A stretch of 7,838 bases of DNA from a bacterium (GCA_004562175.1 SFRS01000027.1:1-7838); one strand, 5' to 3'. Positions 1 to 5,995 are shown, counted from the first letter of the stretch. The notes: generated by a model from the letters alone, not told the origin. Numbers and translations: made by a program.

Positions 1-36
1 TTAGCGCTTCATACGAAATATTGATTTGATGTTTTA

Positions 37-65
37 ATTATACTCATTCTCATTAAGAATGTCAA
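37..65 (-). promoter_or_regulatory. Consensus sigma-A promoter pointing out of the left edge
   Basis: The minus strand reads TTGACA (65-60), a 17-bp spacer, and TATAAT (42-37): both hexamers match consensus and the spacing is ideal. The start of transcription would be near position 30, heading left. AT-rich sequence at 66-120 could serve as an UP element. No coding frame with a ribosome binding site starts before the window edge, so the controlled gene lies beyond it. Confidence 0.85.
39..60 (-). promoter_or_regulatory. Fur-like operator inside the left promoter
   Basis: The 15-bp sequence at 46-60 (ATTCTCATTAAGAAT on the plus strand) is a 7-1-7 palindrome with 6 of 7 pairs matching. The 19-bp segment at 57-39 on the minus strand matches 13 of 19 positions of the Fur consensus GATAATGATAATCATTATC. 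It fills the spacer and overlaps the -10 element, where bound Fur would block RNA polymerase. The relatives PerR and Zur use similar sites, so the metal is not certain. It suggests that the gene to the left is repressed by iron. Confidence 0.65.
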
Positions 66-135
66 TACTTTTGGGAGAAACTTATCTAAAAAATTTTAGT
101 AAGAATTCATCTTAATAAAGATTCCTGAGCAAAGC

Positions 136-171
136 AAAAAAAGCGCTTAGCCATCAATGCCAAGCGCTTTT
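136..171 (-). terminator. Rho-independent terminator of the small-ORF transcript
   Basis: On the minus strand, 171-159 pairs with 151-139 in a 13-bp stem with one G-U wobble and a 7-nt loop, followed by a run of seven T (142-136) that partly belongs to the stem. Each arm contains the palindrome AAGCGCTT. It lies 30 nt after the stop of peptide copy B and would separate that unit from the promoter at 37-65. Confidence 0.9.
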
Positions 172-200
172 ATAAGTCACTATTCATTTTATGCCACCTC

Positions 201-257
201 TTAATGGATGTACAGTACTTGGAATTCGTAGAATACCTTCAACATCTTTTCTAACAT
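201..257 (-). CDS. Tandem 18-residue peptide, copy B (uncharacterised small protein)
   Basis: The frame encodes MLEKMLKVFYEFQVLYIH and a TAA stop; it is copy A with Val for Ala at position 8. Its own ribosome binding site, GGGAGGG (270-264), lies 6 nt before the ATG. An in-frame ATG at 278-276 would add seven residues but has no ribosome binding site, and copy A has no matching extension, so the inner start is preferred. The start codons of the two copies are 81 bp apart and the copies share 46 of 57 bases. All 11 differences are transitions, 10 of them silent, so the protein is much better conserved than the DNA. The stop is 30 nt before the terminator stem, and no larger gene follows, so these frames are the main product of the RNA and not a leader for a downstream gene. 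Function unknown. Confidence 0.78.
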   Translation of the reverse strand: MLEKMLKVFYEFQVLYIH

Positions 258-281
258 GATTTTCCCTCCCAACTTCATCTC

Positions 282-338
282 TTAGTGAATGTACAATACT
301 TGAAATTCATAGAATGCCTTCAGCATTTTCTCCAGCAT
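282..338 (-). CDS. Tandem 18-residue peptide, copy A (uncharacterised small protein)
   Basis: The frame encodes MLEKMLKAFYEFQVLYIH and a TAA stop. A near-perfect Shine-Dalgarno sequence, AAAGGAGG (355-348), lies 9 nt before the ATG. I do not recognise the family. Residues 1-12 could form an amphipathic helix with Glu3, Lys4, Lys7 and Glu11 on one face and Leu2, Met5, Leu6, Phe9 and Phe12 on the other; the tail VLYI is hydrophobic. Membrane association is possible, but there is no full transmembrane span. The reason for calling it coding is copy B: 9 of the 10 codons that differ are synonymous, and the tenth is the conservative Ala8Val. It is the first ORF of a small transcript with its own promoter and terminator. 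It could be a signalling or regulatory peptide, a type I toxin-like peptide, or the coding part of a dual-function RNA; the sequence does not decide between these. Confidence 0.78.
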   Translation of the reverse strand: MLEKMLKAFYEFQVLYIH

Positions 339-400
339 CTTCTGTCTCCTCCTTTAAATTCTTTATCATGAGCTTCTTCGTGTTTCCTTAGGATGGTTAT

Positions 401-429
401 AGTATAACACGTTGGAACGCTTTTGTCCA
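401..429 (-). promoter_or_regulatory. Sigma-A promoter for the tandem small-ORF transcript
   Basis: The minus strand reads TGGACA (429-424), a 17-bp spacer, then TATACT (406-401). The -10 element is preceded by TG at the extended -10 position. This is close to consensus at both hexamers with ideal spacing. The predicted transcription start is near 394, giving a leader of about 56 nt before the first small ORF and an RNA of about 260 nt ending at the terminator near 136. The promoter lies downstream of the AbrB terminator, so it defines an independent unit. Confidence 0.75.
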
Positions 430-450
430 GTAGGGTCTTATTTTGTCCCA
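421..450. repeat. 20-bp-spaced direct repeats of TTTTGTCC at the small-ORF promoter
   Basis: TTTTGTCC occurs at 421-428 and again at 441-448, exactly 20 bp (about two helical turns) apart on the same face of the helix. The inner copy overlaps the -35 element of the leftward promoter and the outer lies just upstream. The arrangement resembles the operator of an activator or response regulator, but I cannot name a protein that binds it. Confidence 0.4.
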
Positions 451-472
451 CTGTAGCTATAATAAGCAAAAT

Positions 473-494
473 ACCGCTCAACCATGCGGTTTTT
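473..494. terminator. Weak second hairpin, possibly bidirectional
   Basis: ACCGC (473-477) pairs with GCGGT (486-490) around an 8-nt loop. Five T follow on the plus strand (490-494), and ATTTT follows the stem on the minus strand. It may be a backup to the stronger terminator at 519-550. The 5-bp stem is short, and no plus-strand gene needs it. Confidence 0.35.
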
Positions 495-518
495 CAGCTA
501 TTTTAAAGCTTACTAAAA

Positions 519-550
519 GCAAAAAGTCGCAGAAAAAAATTCTGCGACTT
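519..550 (-). terminator. Rho-independent terminator after the AbrB-family gene
   Basis: A perfect 11-bp stem, AAGTCGCAGAA (524-534) paired with TTCTGCGACTT (540-550), has a 5-nt loop. On the minus strand it is followed by five T and then GCTTTT. It begins 45 nt after the AbrB-family stop codon and closes the leftward lon-engB-abrB unit. On the plus strand the stem is followed by AGTG, so it should act only leftward. Confidence 0.9.
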
Positions 551-595
551 AGTGTATTTTTTGTGAACTCTTATCTTCCGGCACCAATTGCCAGC

Positions 596-1633
596 TTAAT
601 CCTGCTTTTTGGGAAACAGTATATTCAGCATAGGTGGTATACCAATATTAATAGCCAATACACGCACCAGCTGATAGGTCAAAATAACCGAAACATTCTC
701 GTTCATGCTCATCCCTGCCAAGGACATCTCGGCAATGCCACCGGGTGCCATGGCTAAAAAGGCCGTGATCAAGCTAAAGCCATAACGTGCGCTGAGCACA
801 TGGGCCATGCCGATGCTGACAACAATCAAAAAGGCTGTACCAATCAAGATATAAGGCACCATCTTTTTCGTGGCCAAAATGCGCCGAGCATCCAGCTGCA
901 TACCCATAAACAAGCCAATGCTCACCTGAGCCGGAGCCATCAAAAACACCGGCACTGGCTGCACTCCCTGACTGTAGACGGAAAAGGCAGCCGTAGCCAA
1001 AATGGGTCCCAAGAGCTTTGGCGTAGGTAGGTGGGTCTTGATAGCTATAAAGCTACCCAAAAAAGCCAAGGGTATGAACACTAGCCAGTGTATACCACCA
1101 TGATTGGGCATAGCGATGGCGCTACCCACCACCTCGGCATCCAGCAGCCAAATAACCAGAAACGGTACTGTTACAACCACACTCAAAAGGCGAATAACCT
1201 GCATCACCATGACCACGTTGGGGTTGACCTCGTCATCATCCTCTGCTAGGAGCATGGTGAGTGTCATGCCACCGGGCAGCATGCCCATGATACAGCTCTT
1301 GAGACCTTCCTGAGAAAGCTTGGCTGTGACAAAGGCCAAGGCAAGGCTCGCTCCCAAAATCACCACAGTAGCCTCAGTAACACCTCTCAGCTCTTGCAGA
1401 AAGCTATTCCAAGTGTCCGCTGTGAAGGTGGAGCCAATGCCATAACCCGCCACCATTAATGCGTATTCCCTGAGCTGCTTGGGCCAGCTTACCTGGGCCC
1501 TTTGGGCCAAGGTTTTGCAGGCGATGGCCGTAAGCAAACCGCCCAACAAAAAAGGAATGGGCAGATGCAAACGTAGCAGCATATGGCCTAGGCTAAGCGC
1601 CACCACAAAAAGCAATATTCGATTTAGCAGCAT
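596..1633 (-). CDS. AbrB-family polytopic membrane protein (internal duplication; COG3180/PF05145 type)
   Basis: This 345-aa, very hydrophobic protein probably sits in the cytoplasmic membrane with about ten transmembrane segments. It is built from two homologous halves. LPIPFLLG (24-31) matches LPTPKLLG (202-209), LPGGMTLTML (119-128) matches APGGIAEMSL (296-305), and QVIRLLSVVVTVPFL (145-159) matches QLVRVLAINIGIPPM (321-335), all offset by about 177 residues. This is the AbrB duplication architecture, often mislabelled 'ammonia monooxygenase'. E. coli AbrB is reported to affect aidB expression; a transport role is plausible but the substrate is unknown. It should not be confused with the unrelated DNA-binding AbrB of Bacillus. 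The start has a GAGGGGG ribosome binding site 8 nt upstream and lies 33 nt after engB, so the gene is probably the last of the operon. A strong terminator follows 45 nt after its stop. Confidence 0.88.
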   Translation of the reverse strand: MLLNRILLFVVALSLGHMLLRLHLPIPFLLGGLLTAIACKTLAQRAQVSWPKQLREYALMVAGYGIGSTFTADTWNSFLQELRGVTEATVVILGASLALAFVTAKLSQEGLKSCIMGMLPGGMTLTMLLAEDDDEVNPNVVMVMQVIRLLSVVVTVPFLVIWLLDAEVVGSAIAMPNHGGIHWLVFIPLAFLGSFIAIKTHLPTPKLLGPILATAAFSVYSQGVQPVPVFLMAPAQVSIGLFMGMQLDARRILATKKMVPYILIGTAFLIVVSIGMAHVLSARYGFSLITAFLAMAPGGIAEMSLAGMSMNENVSVILTYQLVRVLAINIGIPPMLNILFPKKQD

Positions 1634-1666
1634 TATATCTGCCCCCTCACATCTTTCAAACTAAAC

Positions 1667-2326
1667 TTAGACGTCCTGTTCTTCCTCCACGCCGTTATCT
1701 ACCAATGCCGCCATAATACGATTGATGAGCTCGCTGCGGTTGGTGTGCTGGCTAGAGGTATAGGTAATGATATCTTCCTCTTTGAGGCCCATTTCACGCT
1801 TGAACAAAGCCTTTTGGCTCATGGCTGCGTTCTTGGACAGCTTGTCAGATTTAGTCAGCACCACCTGCACCCTGAGGCCGCATTCCTTGAGCCATTGATA
1901 GCATTCCATATCGCTGTCCATGGGCTTGTGGCGAATATCGATGAGCTGACATACCAGCCCCAAATTTTCGCTGCCGGACAGATACTTGCTAATAAAGCCG
2001 GACCATTGCTCCTTGTTATTGTGATTAGTCTTGGCAAAGCCGTAGCCCGGCAAGTCCACCAAATAAAACTTGGCTCTTTCATCCAAGCCCTCATCAGTGC
2101 GCTTGGCCTCCAGCTCATAAAAATTGATGGTCTGGGTTTTGCCGGGAGTGGCGCTCACTCTCGCCAAGCCATTGCGGCGACAAAGAGAGTTGATCAAGGA
2201 GGATTTGCCCACATTACTGCGACCGATGAAGGCTGCCTCTATCATGCGCACGGGCGGATATTGGTCAGCACGTACGGCGGAGGCCACATATTTTGCACGG
2301 ATAATATCCCAATTTTCCTTACTCAT
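1667..2326 (-). CDS. engB: Ribosome biogenesis GTP-binding protein EngB (YsxC/YihA)
   Basis: EngB is a TrmE-Era-EngA-YihA-Septin-like GTPase needed for late assembly of the 50S subunit. At 219 aa it is slightly long for the family. GTPase motifs are complete: G1 GRSNVGKS (35-42), G2 around TPGKTQT (60-66), G3 DLPGYGFAK (91-99), G4 TKSD (158-161) and G5 TSS (190-192). Between NFY (68-70) and VDLPG (90-94) there are 19 residues, about 11 more than I recall for Bacillus YsxC; the charged insertion EAKRTDEGLDERAK would lengthen the hairpin before G3. The ATG lies inside the lon stop region (ATGAGTAA), with a GGAGGA ribosome binding site within the lon coding sequence, so translation is probably coupled to lon. 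The AbrB-family gene follows after 33 nt. The lon-engB linkage is classic for Firmicutes. Confidence 0.97.
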   Translation of the reverse strand: MSKENWDIIRAKYVASAVRADQYPPVRMIEAAFIGRSNVGKSSLINSLCRRNGLARVSATPGKTQTINFYELEAKRTDEGLDERAKFYLVDLPGYGFAKTNHNNKEQWSGFISKYLSGSENLGLVCQLIDIRHKPMDSDMECYQWLKECGLRVQVVLTKSDKLSKNAAMSQKALFKREMGLKEEDIITYTSSQHTNRSELINRIMAALVDNGVEEEQDV

Positions 2327-4667
2327 GGGCTTCCTCCAGGGCTACTGCCAACACATCATCCAAATGCTCCACAGGAATGAATTCCATGGCCTTGCGCACA
2401 TTGTCAGGAAGCTCGTCCAGATCCTGTAAATTGCGTTTGGGTAGGAGCACAGTCTTTACACCATAGCGATAAGCGGCCAGCATCTTTTCCTTGATGCCGC
2501 CCACGGGCCAAACCTTGCCGGAGAGAGTAATCTCGCCGGTCATGGCCAGCTTGCCCTTGACACGCTTGCCGGTCAAGGCGGACACCATGGCTGTTACCAT
2601 GGTCACACCGGCGGAAGGACCATCCTTGGGCACAGCACCCTCAGGCAGATGGATGTGCAAGTCCATGGTCTCACCGAAGTTTTCCTCCAATCCCAGGATT
2701 TTGGCACGACTACGAATGTAGGTGTAGCCAGCCTGAGCAGACTCCTTCATCACATCGCCCAATTGTCCTGTCAAGGTCAAATTGCCCTTGCCCTTGAAGG
2801 CCAAAACCTCCACCTTCAAAAGCTCGCCGCCCACACTGGTCCAGGCAAGGCCATTGCAGGTGCCCACAGAGGGCTCCAAGCTAATATCGTCATCCATGAA
2901 AAGCACCTTGCCCAGGTACTTCTCCAAATTCTTTTCTGTTACTTGGGCAGACTTTTTCTTGCCCTGCACAATGATGTAGGCAATCTTGCGGCAGACGCCA
3001 GCCAGCTTGCGCTCCAAATTGCGCACGCCGGCCTCCCGAGTATAATCGTGAATTACACGGCGGATAGCCTTCTCGCTCAAGGATACCTTGTAATTCTCCA
3101 AGCCATTAAGCTTGATTTCCTTGGGCAAGAGGTGCAGCTGGGCAATCTTCACCTTTTCCTCATCCGTATAGCTGCTCAGCGGGATTATTTCCATACGGTC
3201 CCTAAGAGCCGGCGGAATAGTCTCCACTGTGTTGGCAGTCACAATCCAGAAAACATTGGACAAGTCGAAGGGAAACTCGATAAAGTGGTCGCTAAAGGAA
3301 TGGTTCTGCTCCGGGTCCAACACCTCCAGCAAAGCAGAGGCCGGGTCGCCACGGAAGTCCGCGGCCATCTTATCCACCTCGTCCAAGAGGAACACAGGGT
3401 TCATGCAGCCTGCTACCTGCATCCCGTGGATAATGCGACCGGGCATGGAGCCGATATAGGTACGGCGATGGCCGCGAATTTCGGCTTCATCACGAATGCC
3501 ACCCAAGGAAACGCGAGTAAAATTACGACCAATGGCCTTAGCTACGCTAAAGGCCAGACTGGTCTTGCCCACGCCGGGAGGGCCCACCAAGCACAAAATC
3601 GGTCCACGAGTGCTCTTGGACAAAGCTCGCACGGCCAAATATTCTAAAATGCGCTCCTTCACCTTCTTCAGGCCGTAATGGTCTGCATCCAGTGTTTTTT
3701 GCGCCAGCTTTAAATCAAAATTATCCTCAGTGAACTTGCCCCACGGCAGGGACAGCAGCGCATCAATATAGCTGCGAATGACGGCTCCCTCAGGGGTCAT
3801 GGGCGGCATCTTAATAAGGCGATTGAATTCCTTATTCAGCTTGGCCTCCACGTCCTCGGGCAGCTTCAGCTCGGCGATTTGGCGCTTATACTCGGCGATT
3901 TCGCTTTGTACATCCTCCGCCTCGCCCAGCTCCTTGCTGATGGCCTTGATTTGCTCACGCAGGTAGTATTCCTTCTGGTTTTGCTCCACCTGATCATGTA
4001 CCTGCTGGGAAATACTCTTGGCCACCTTGGCAATTTCTTGCTCACGAGTCAAAAGCTCATACAAATAGCGCAGACGCACATTCACATCTGTGGTCTCCAG
4101 TACCTTTTCCTTTTCTTCAATGGAAATAGGCAGGTACCCACACATCATGTCGGCAACACGGCCCGTATCCGGCTGGGACTTGAAGGCCTGCACCACCTCG
4201 GCGTTGATTTTCTTGGTTACCAACACCCATTGCTCGAAGGCATCCAAAAGCAAGCGGCGCAGGGCCTCCTCCTCTGTTGGGTCCCCGGCAAGGCTCGCCA
4301 TAATGCTGCCTTGGCCAATGAAGAAATCGCTGTCGTTTTGGTGCACCTCGGTCACATCACTAAGCTGGACACGCTGCGCTCCCTCTACCAAAATGCGCAT
4401 GGCACCACTGGGCAGCTGCAGCTGCTGCTTCACCTCGGCCACAACACCCCAGCCATAAATATCCGCCGTGGTGATGTCACTGCGATTGGCATCTCTTTGA
4501 GCAGCCAAAATTATTTTTTTGTCAGTATCCATCACAGCTCGCACAGCTGCCATAGATTTTTCGCGGCCCACATCCACATTCACCAGCATTCCCGGCAAAA
4601 CCAACAGGCCACGCAGGGGCAATAAGGGTTTCGTTATCATCTCAGTATTCACTATTGCTTCAGCCAT
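2319..4667 (-). CDS. lon: ATP-dependent protease Lon (LonA type)
   Basis: Lon is a homohexameric cytoplasmic AAA+ serine protease that removes misfolded and regulatory proteins. At 782 aa it is full-length. The N-terminal LAN domain begins PLLPLRGLLVLPGM (14-27), followed by a long coiled-coil/helical region to about 310. The AAA+ module has Walker A GPPGVGKT (362-369), Walker B FLLDEVD (426-432) and sensor 1 around Asn479. The C-terminal protease domain has Ser685 in PKDGPSAG and Lys728 in GGIKEK, 43 residues apart as in E. coli Lon (Ser679/Lys722), so it is predicted active. The absence of a transmembrane segment excludes LonB. The chosen ATG has AAGGAGGG 5 nt upstream; Met10 is a less supported alternative. 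The gene sits 74 nt after clpX behind a hairpin and overlaps engB by 8 nt at its 3' end. In Bacillus and many clostridia a lonB gene precedes lon; here it is absent. Confidence 0.98.
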   Translation of the reverse strand: MAEAIVNTEMITKPLLPLRGLLVLPGMLVNVDVGREKSMAAVRAVMDTDKKIILAAQRDANRSDITTADIYGWGVVAEVKQQLQLPSGAMRILVEGAQRVQLSDVTEVHQNDSDFFIGQGSIMASLAGDPTEEEALRRLLLDAFEQWVLVTKKINAEVVQAFKSQPDTGRVADMMCGYLPISIEEKEKVLETTDVNVRLRYLYELLTREQEIAKVAKSISQQVHDQVEQNQKEYYLREQIKAISKELGEAEDVQSEIAEYKRQIAELKLPEDVEAKLNKEFNRLIKMPPMTPEGAVIRSYIDALLSLPWGKFTEDNFDLKLAQKTLDADHYGLKKVKERILEYLAVRALSKSTRGPILCLVGPPGVGKTSLAFSVAKAIGRNFTRVSLGGIRDEAEIRGHRRTYIGSMPGRIIHGMQVAGCMNPVFLLDEVDKMAADFRGDPASALLEVLDPEQNHSFSDHFIEFPFDLSNVFWIVTANTVETIPPALRDRMEIIPLSSYTDEEKVKIAQLHLLPKEIKLNGLENYKVSLSEKAIRRVIHDYTREAGVRNLERKLAGVCRKIAYIIVQGKKKSAQVTEKNLEKYLGKVLFMDDDISLEPSVGTCNGLAWTSVGGELLKVEVLAFKGKGNLTLTGQLGDVMKESAQAGYTYIRSRAKILGLEENFGETMDLHIHLPEGAVPKDGPSAGVTMVTAMVSALTGKRVKGKLAMTGEITLSGKVWPVGGIKEKMLAAYRYGVKTVLLPKRNLQDLDELPDNVRKAMEFIPVEHLDDVLAVALEEAHE

Positions 4668-4700
4668 CTAAACCCTCCTTTCACTAAAAAACAATAGAAA

Positions 4701-4731
4701 AGGGGAAGGAAATTAACTTTATCCTTCCCCT
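4701..4731 (-). terminator. Hairpin with U-rich tail between clpX and lon: terminator or attenuator
   Basis: A perfect 10-bp stem, AGGGGAAGGA (4701-4710) paired with TCCTTCCCCT (4722-4731), has an 11-nt AT-rich loop. On the minus strand the stem is followed by an interrupted U tract (TTTTCTATTGTTTTTT) that leads directly into the lon ribosome binding site. The interruptions suggest incomplete termination. The hairpin starts 10 nt after the clpX stop. No promoter fits between the stem and the lon start, so lon must be read either through the hairpin or from a promoter within or upstream of it. Confidence 0.65.
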
Positions 4732-4741
4732 ATCTTTACAA

Positions 4742-5995
4742 TTAATCTTCCACAATCATTTGCGGTTCACAATGCTCACGCACAGTGGCTTCAGTAACGA
4801 TGCACTTCTTGACATCATTACGGGAAGGAACATCATACATTACATTGCGCATAATGGACTCAATTATTGAACGCAGTCCGCGAGCACCGGCATTGCGCTT
4901 CAGAGCCTCCTCAGCGATGGCCTCCAAAGCCGCAGGCTCGAACTCCAGCTCCACGCCATCCATTTCCAGGAAGCGCTGATACTGCTTAACCAGAGCATTG
5001 CGGGGCTCGGTGAGAATCTGCACCAAAGCAGCCTTATCCAGAGAATTCAGCGTTACCACAACGGGCAGACGACCAGCGAATTCCGGAATAATGCCAAACT
5101 TCATAATATCCTCGGGCAATACCTTTTCAAAGGCTTCGTTGGTGTTGACCTCGGCCTTTTTGCGGACATCCGCACCAAAGCCCAGATTCTTCTTACCTAT
5201 GCGGGCATTGACAATGTGCTCCATGCCGGCAAAGGCACCACCACAGATGAAGAGGATATTGGTGGTATCAATATTGATAAACTCCTGATGGGGATGCTTG
5301 CGTCCTCCCTTGGGCGGCACGCTCGCCACAGTACCCTCCAGAATTTTCAGCAATGCCTGCTGCACACCTTCACCGGAAACGTCACGGGTAATGGAAACAT
5401 TTTCGGATTTGCGGGCAATCTTGTCGATTTCATCGATGTAAACGATGCCTCGTTGAGCAGCCTCCACATCATAATCAGCATTGCTAATGAGCTTCAGGAG
5501 AATATTCTCCACGTCCTCACCCACATAGCCGGCCTCGGTCAAGGTGGTGGCATCTGCAATAGCAAAGGGCACCTGCAAAATCTTGGCCAAGGTTTGGGCA
5601 AGTAAGGTCTTGCCGCTGCCGGTGGGACCCAGCATAAGGATATTGGACTTCTGCAGCTCCACCTCACGGGTTTCCTGAGGATTCTGCATTTCATAATTAA
5701 TGCGTTTATAATGGTTATAAACAGCCACGGACAAGGTCTTTTTGGCCTCATCCTGACCAATTACATATTCATCTAAAATAGCCTTGATTTCTTTCGGTTT
5801 CGGCAGCTCGTTTACGTCGGTGCCACTGTCTTGTGCTGCCTGCTGCTTATCCTCGTCAAGCATATCTTTGCAGAATTCGATACACTCATCGCAGATATAC
5901 ACACCGCGACCGGCAATTAATCTGCGTACCTGGCTTTCACGTTTCCCGCAAAAGGAGCAGCACAGATCCTTGCCCTGACCATCGTCAAAACTCAT
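4742..5995 (-). CDS. clpX: ATP-dependent Clp protease ATP-binding subunit ClpX
   Basis: ClpX is a hexameric AAA+ unfoldase that recognises substrates such as ssrA-tagged proteins and threads them into ClpP. At 417 aa it has the usual length. The N-terminal C4 zinc-binding domain uses Cys13, Cys16, Cys35 and Cys38. The AAA+ module shows Walker A GPTGSGKT (123-130), the pore loop GYVG (156-159), Walker B IVYIDEID (184-191), the RKH loop (232-234), an arginine finger near Arg309 (EFAGRLP) and sensor 2 GARGLR (370-375). The ClpP-docking loop reads LGF (271-273) instead of the usual IGF, a conservative change. An AAGGAG ribosome binding site lies 9 nt before the ATG. clpP is 21 nt upstream, and a hairpin with a U-rich tail follows the stop, so this may be the last gene of a tig-clpP-clpX unit. 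Confidence 0.98.
   Translation of the reverse strand: MSFDDGQGKDLCCSFCGKRESQVRRLIAGRGVYICDECIEFCKDMLDEDKQQAAQDSGTDVNELPKPKEIKAILDEYVIGQDEAKKTLSVAVYNHYKRINYEMQNPQETREVELQKSNILMLGPTGSGKTLLAQTLAKILQVPFAIADATTLTEAGYVGEDVENILLKLISNADYDVEAAQRGIVYIDEIDKIARKSENVSITRDVSGEGVQQALLKILEGTVASVPPKGGRKHPHQEFINIDTTNILFICGGAFAGMEHIVNARIGKKNLGFGADVRKKAEVNTNEAFEKVLPEDIMKFGIIPEFAGRLPVVVTLNSLDKAALVQILTEPRNALVKQYQRFLEMDGVELEFEPAALEAIAEEALKRNAGARGLRSIIESIMRNVMYDVPSRNDVKKCIVTEATVREHCEPQMIVED

Larger units (their letters stand above)
201..338 (-). repeat. Tandem duplication carrying the two small ORFs (period 81 bp)
   Basis: Two direct copies with a period of 81 bp each contain a ribosome binding site, an 18-codon frame, and the shared sequence TAAGAG followed by a purine and TG at the stop. 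Similarity is strongest in the coding part (46/57) and falls away in the spacers, where only the purine-rich ribosome binding site is kept. This suggests an old duplication held in place by selection on the peptide. Confidence 0.85.

Noticed and set aside
1..12. ATG-AAG-CGC-TAA micro-frame downstream of the left promoter
   Set aside because: It is three codons long, has no Shine-Dalgarno sequence and touches the window edge; chance is sufficient.
100..114. Inverted repeat TAAGA-5-TCTTA upstream of the left promoter
   Set aside because: Five-bp arms in a very AT-rich stretch are expected by chance, and no matching second site is seen.
276..278. Upstream in-frame ATG that would extend peptide copy B by seven residues
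   Set aside because: There is no ribosome binding site before it and copy A has no equivalent; the inner ATG has GGGAGGG at good spacing.
307..369. 20-codon frame overlapping peptide copy A in another frame on the minus strand
   Set aside because: Its ATG lacks a well-placed ribosome binding site, and the AAAGGAGG lies inside the frame, serving copy A instead.
458..463. TATAAT on the plus strand as a rightward promoter
   Set aside because: No acceptable -35 element lies 16-18 bp upstream, and rightward transcription would only run antisense into the AbrB-family gene.
443..757. Plus-strand 104-codon frame across the AbrB terminator
   Set aside because: It runs through a terminator hairpin and antisense to the AbrB-family 3' end, with no ribosome binding site or recognisable family.
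1745..2380. Plus-strand 211-codon frame opposite engB
   Set aside because: It is antisense to a complete EngB with all GTPase motifs, and has no ribosome binding site or recognisable family.
2649..4625. Long plus-strand open frames (332 and 248 codons) opposite lon
   Set aside because: They are exactly antisense to a fully conserved lon gene, show no recognisable domain, and are explained by the codon bias of the opposite strand.
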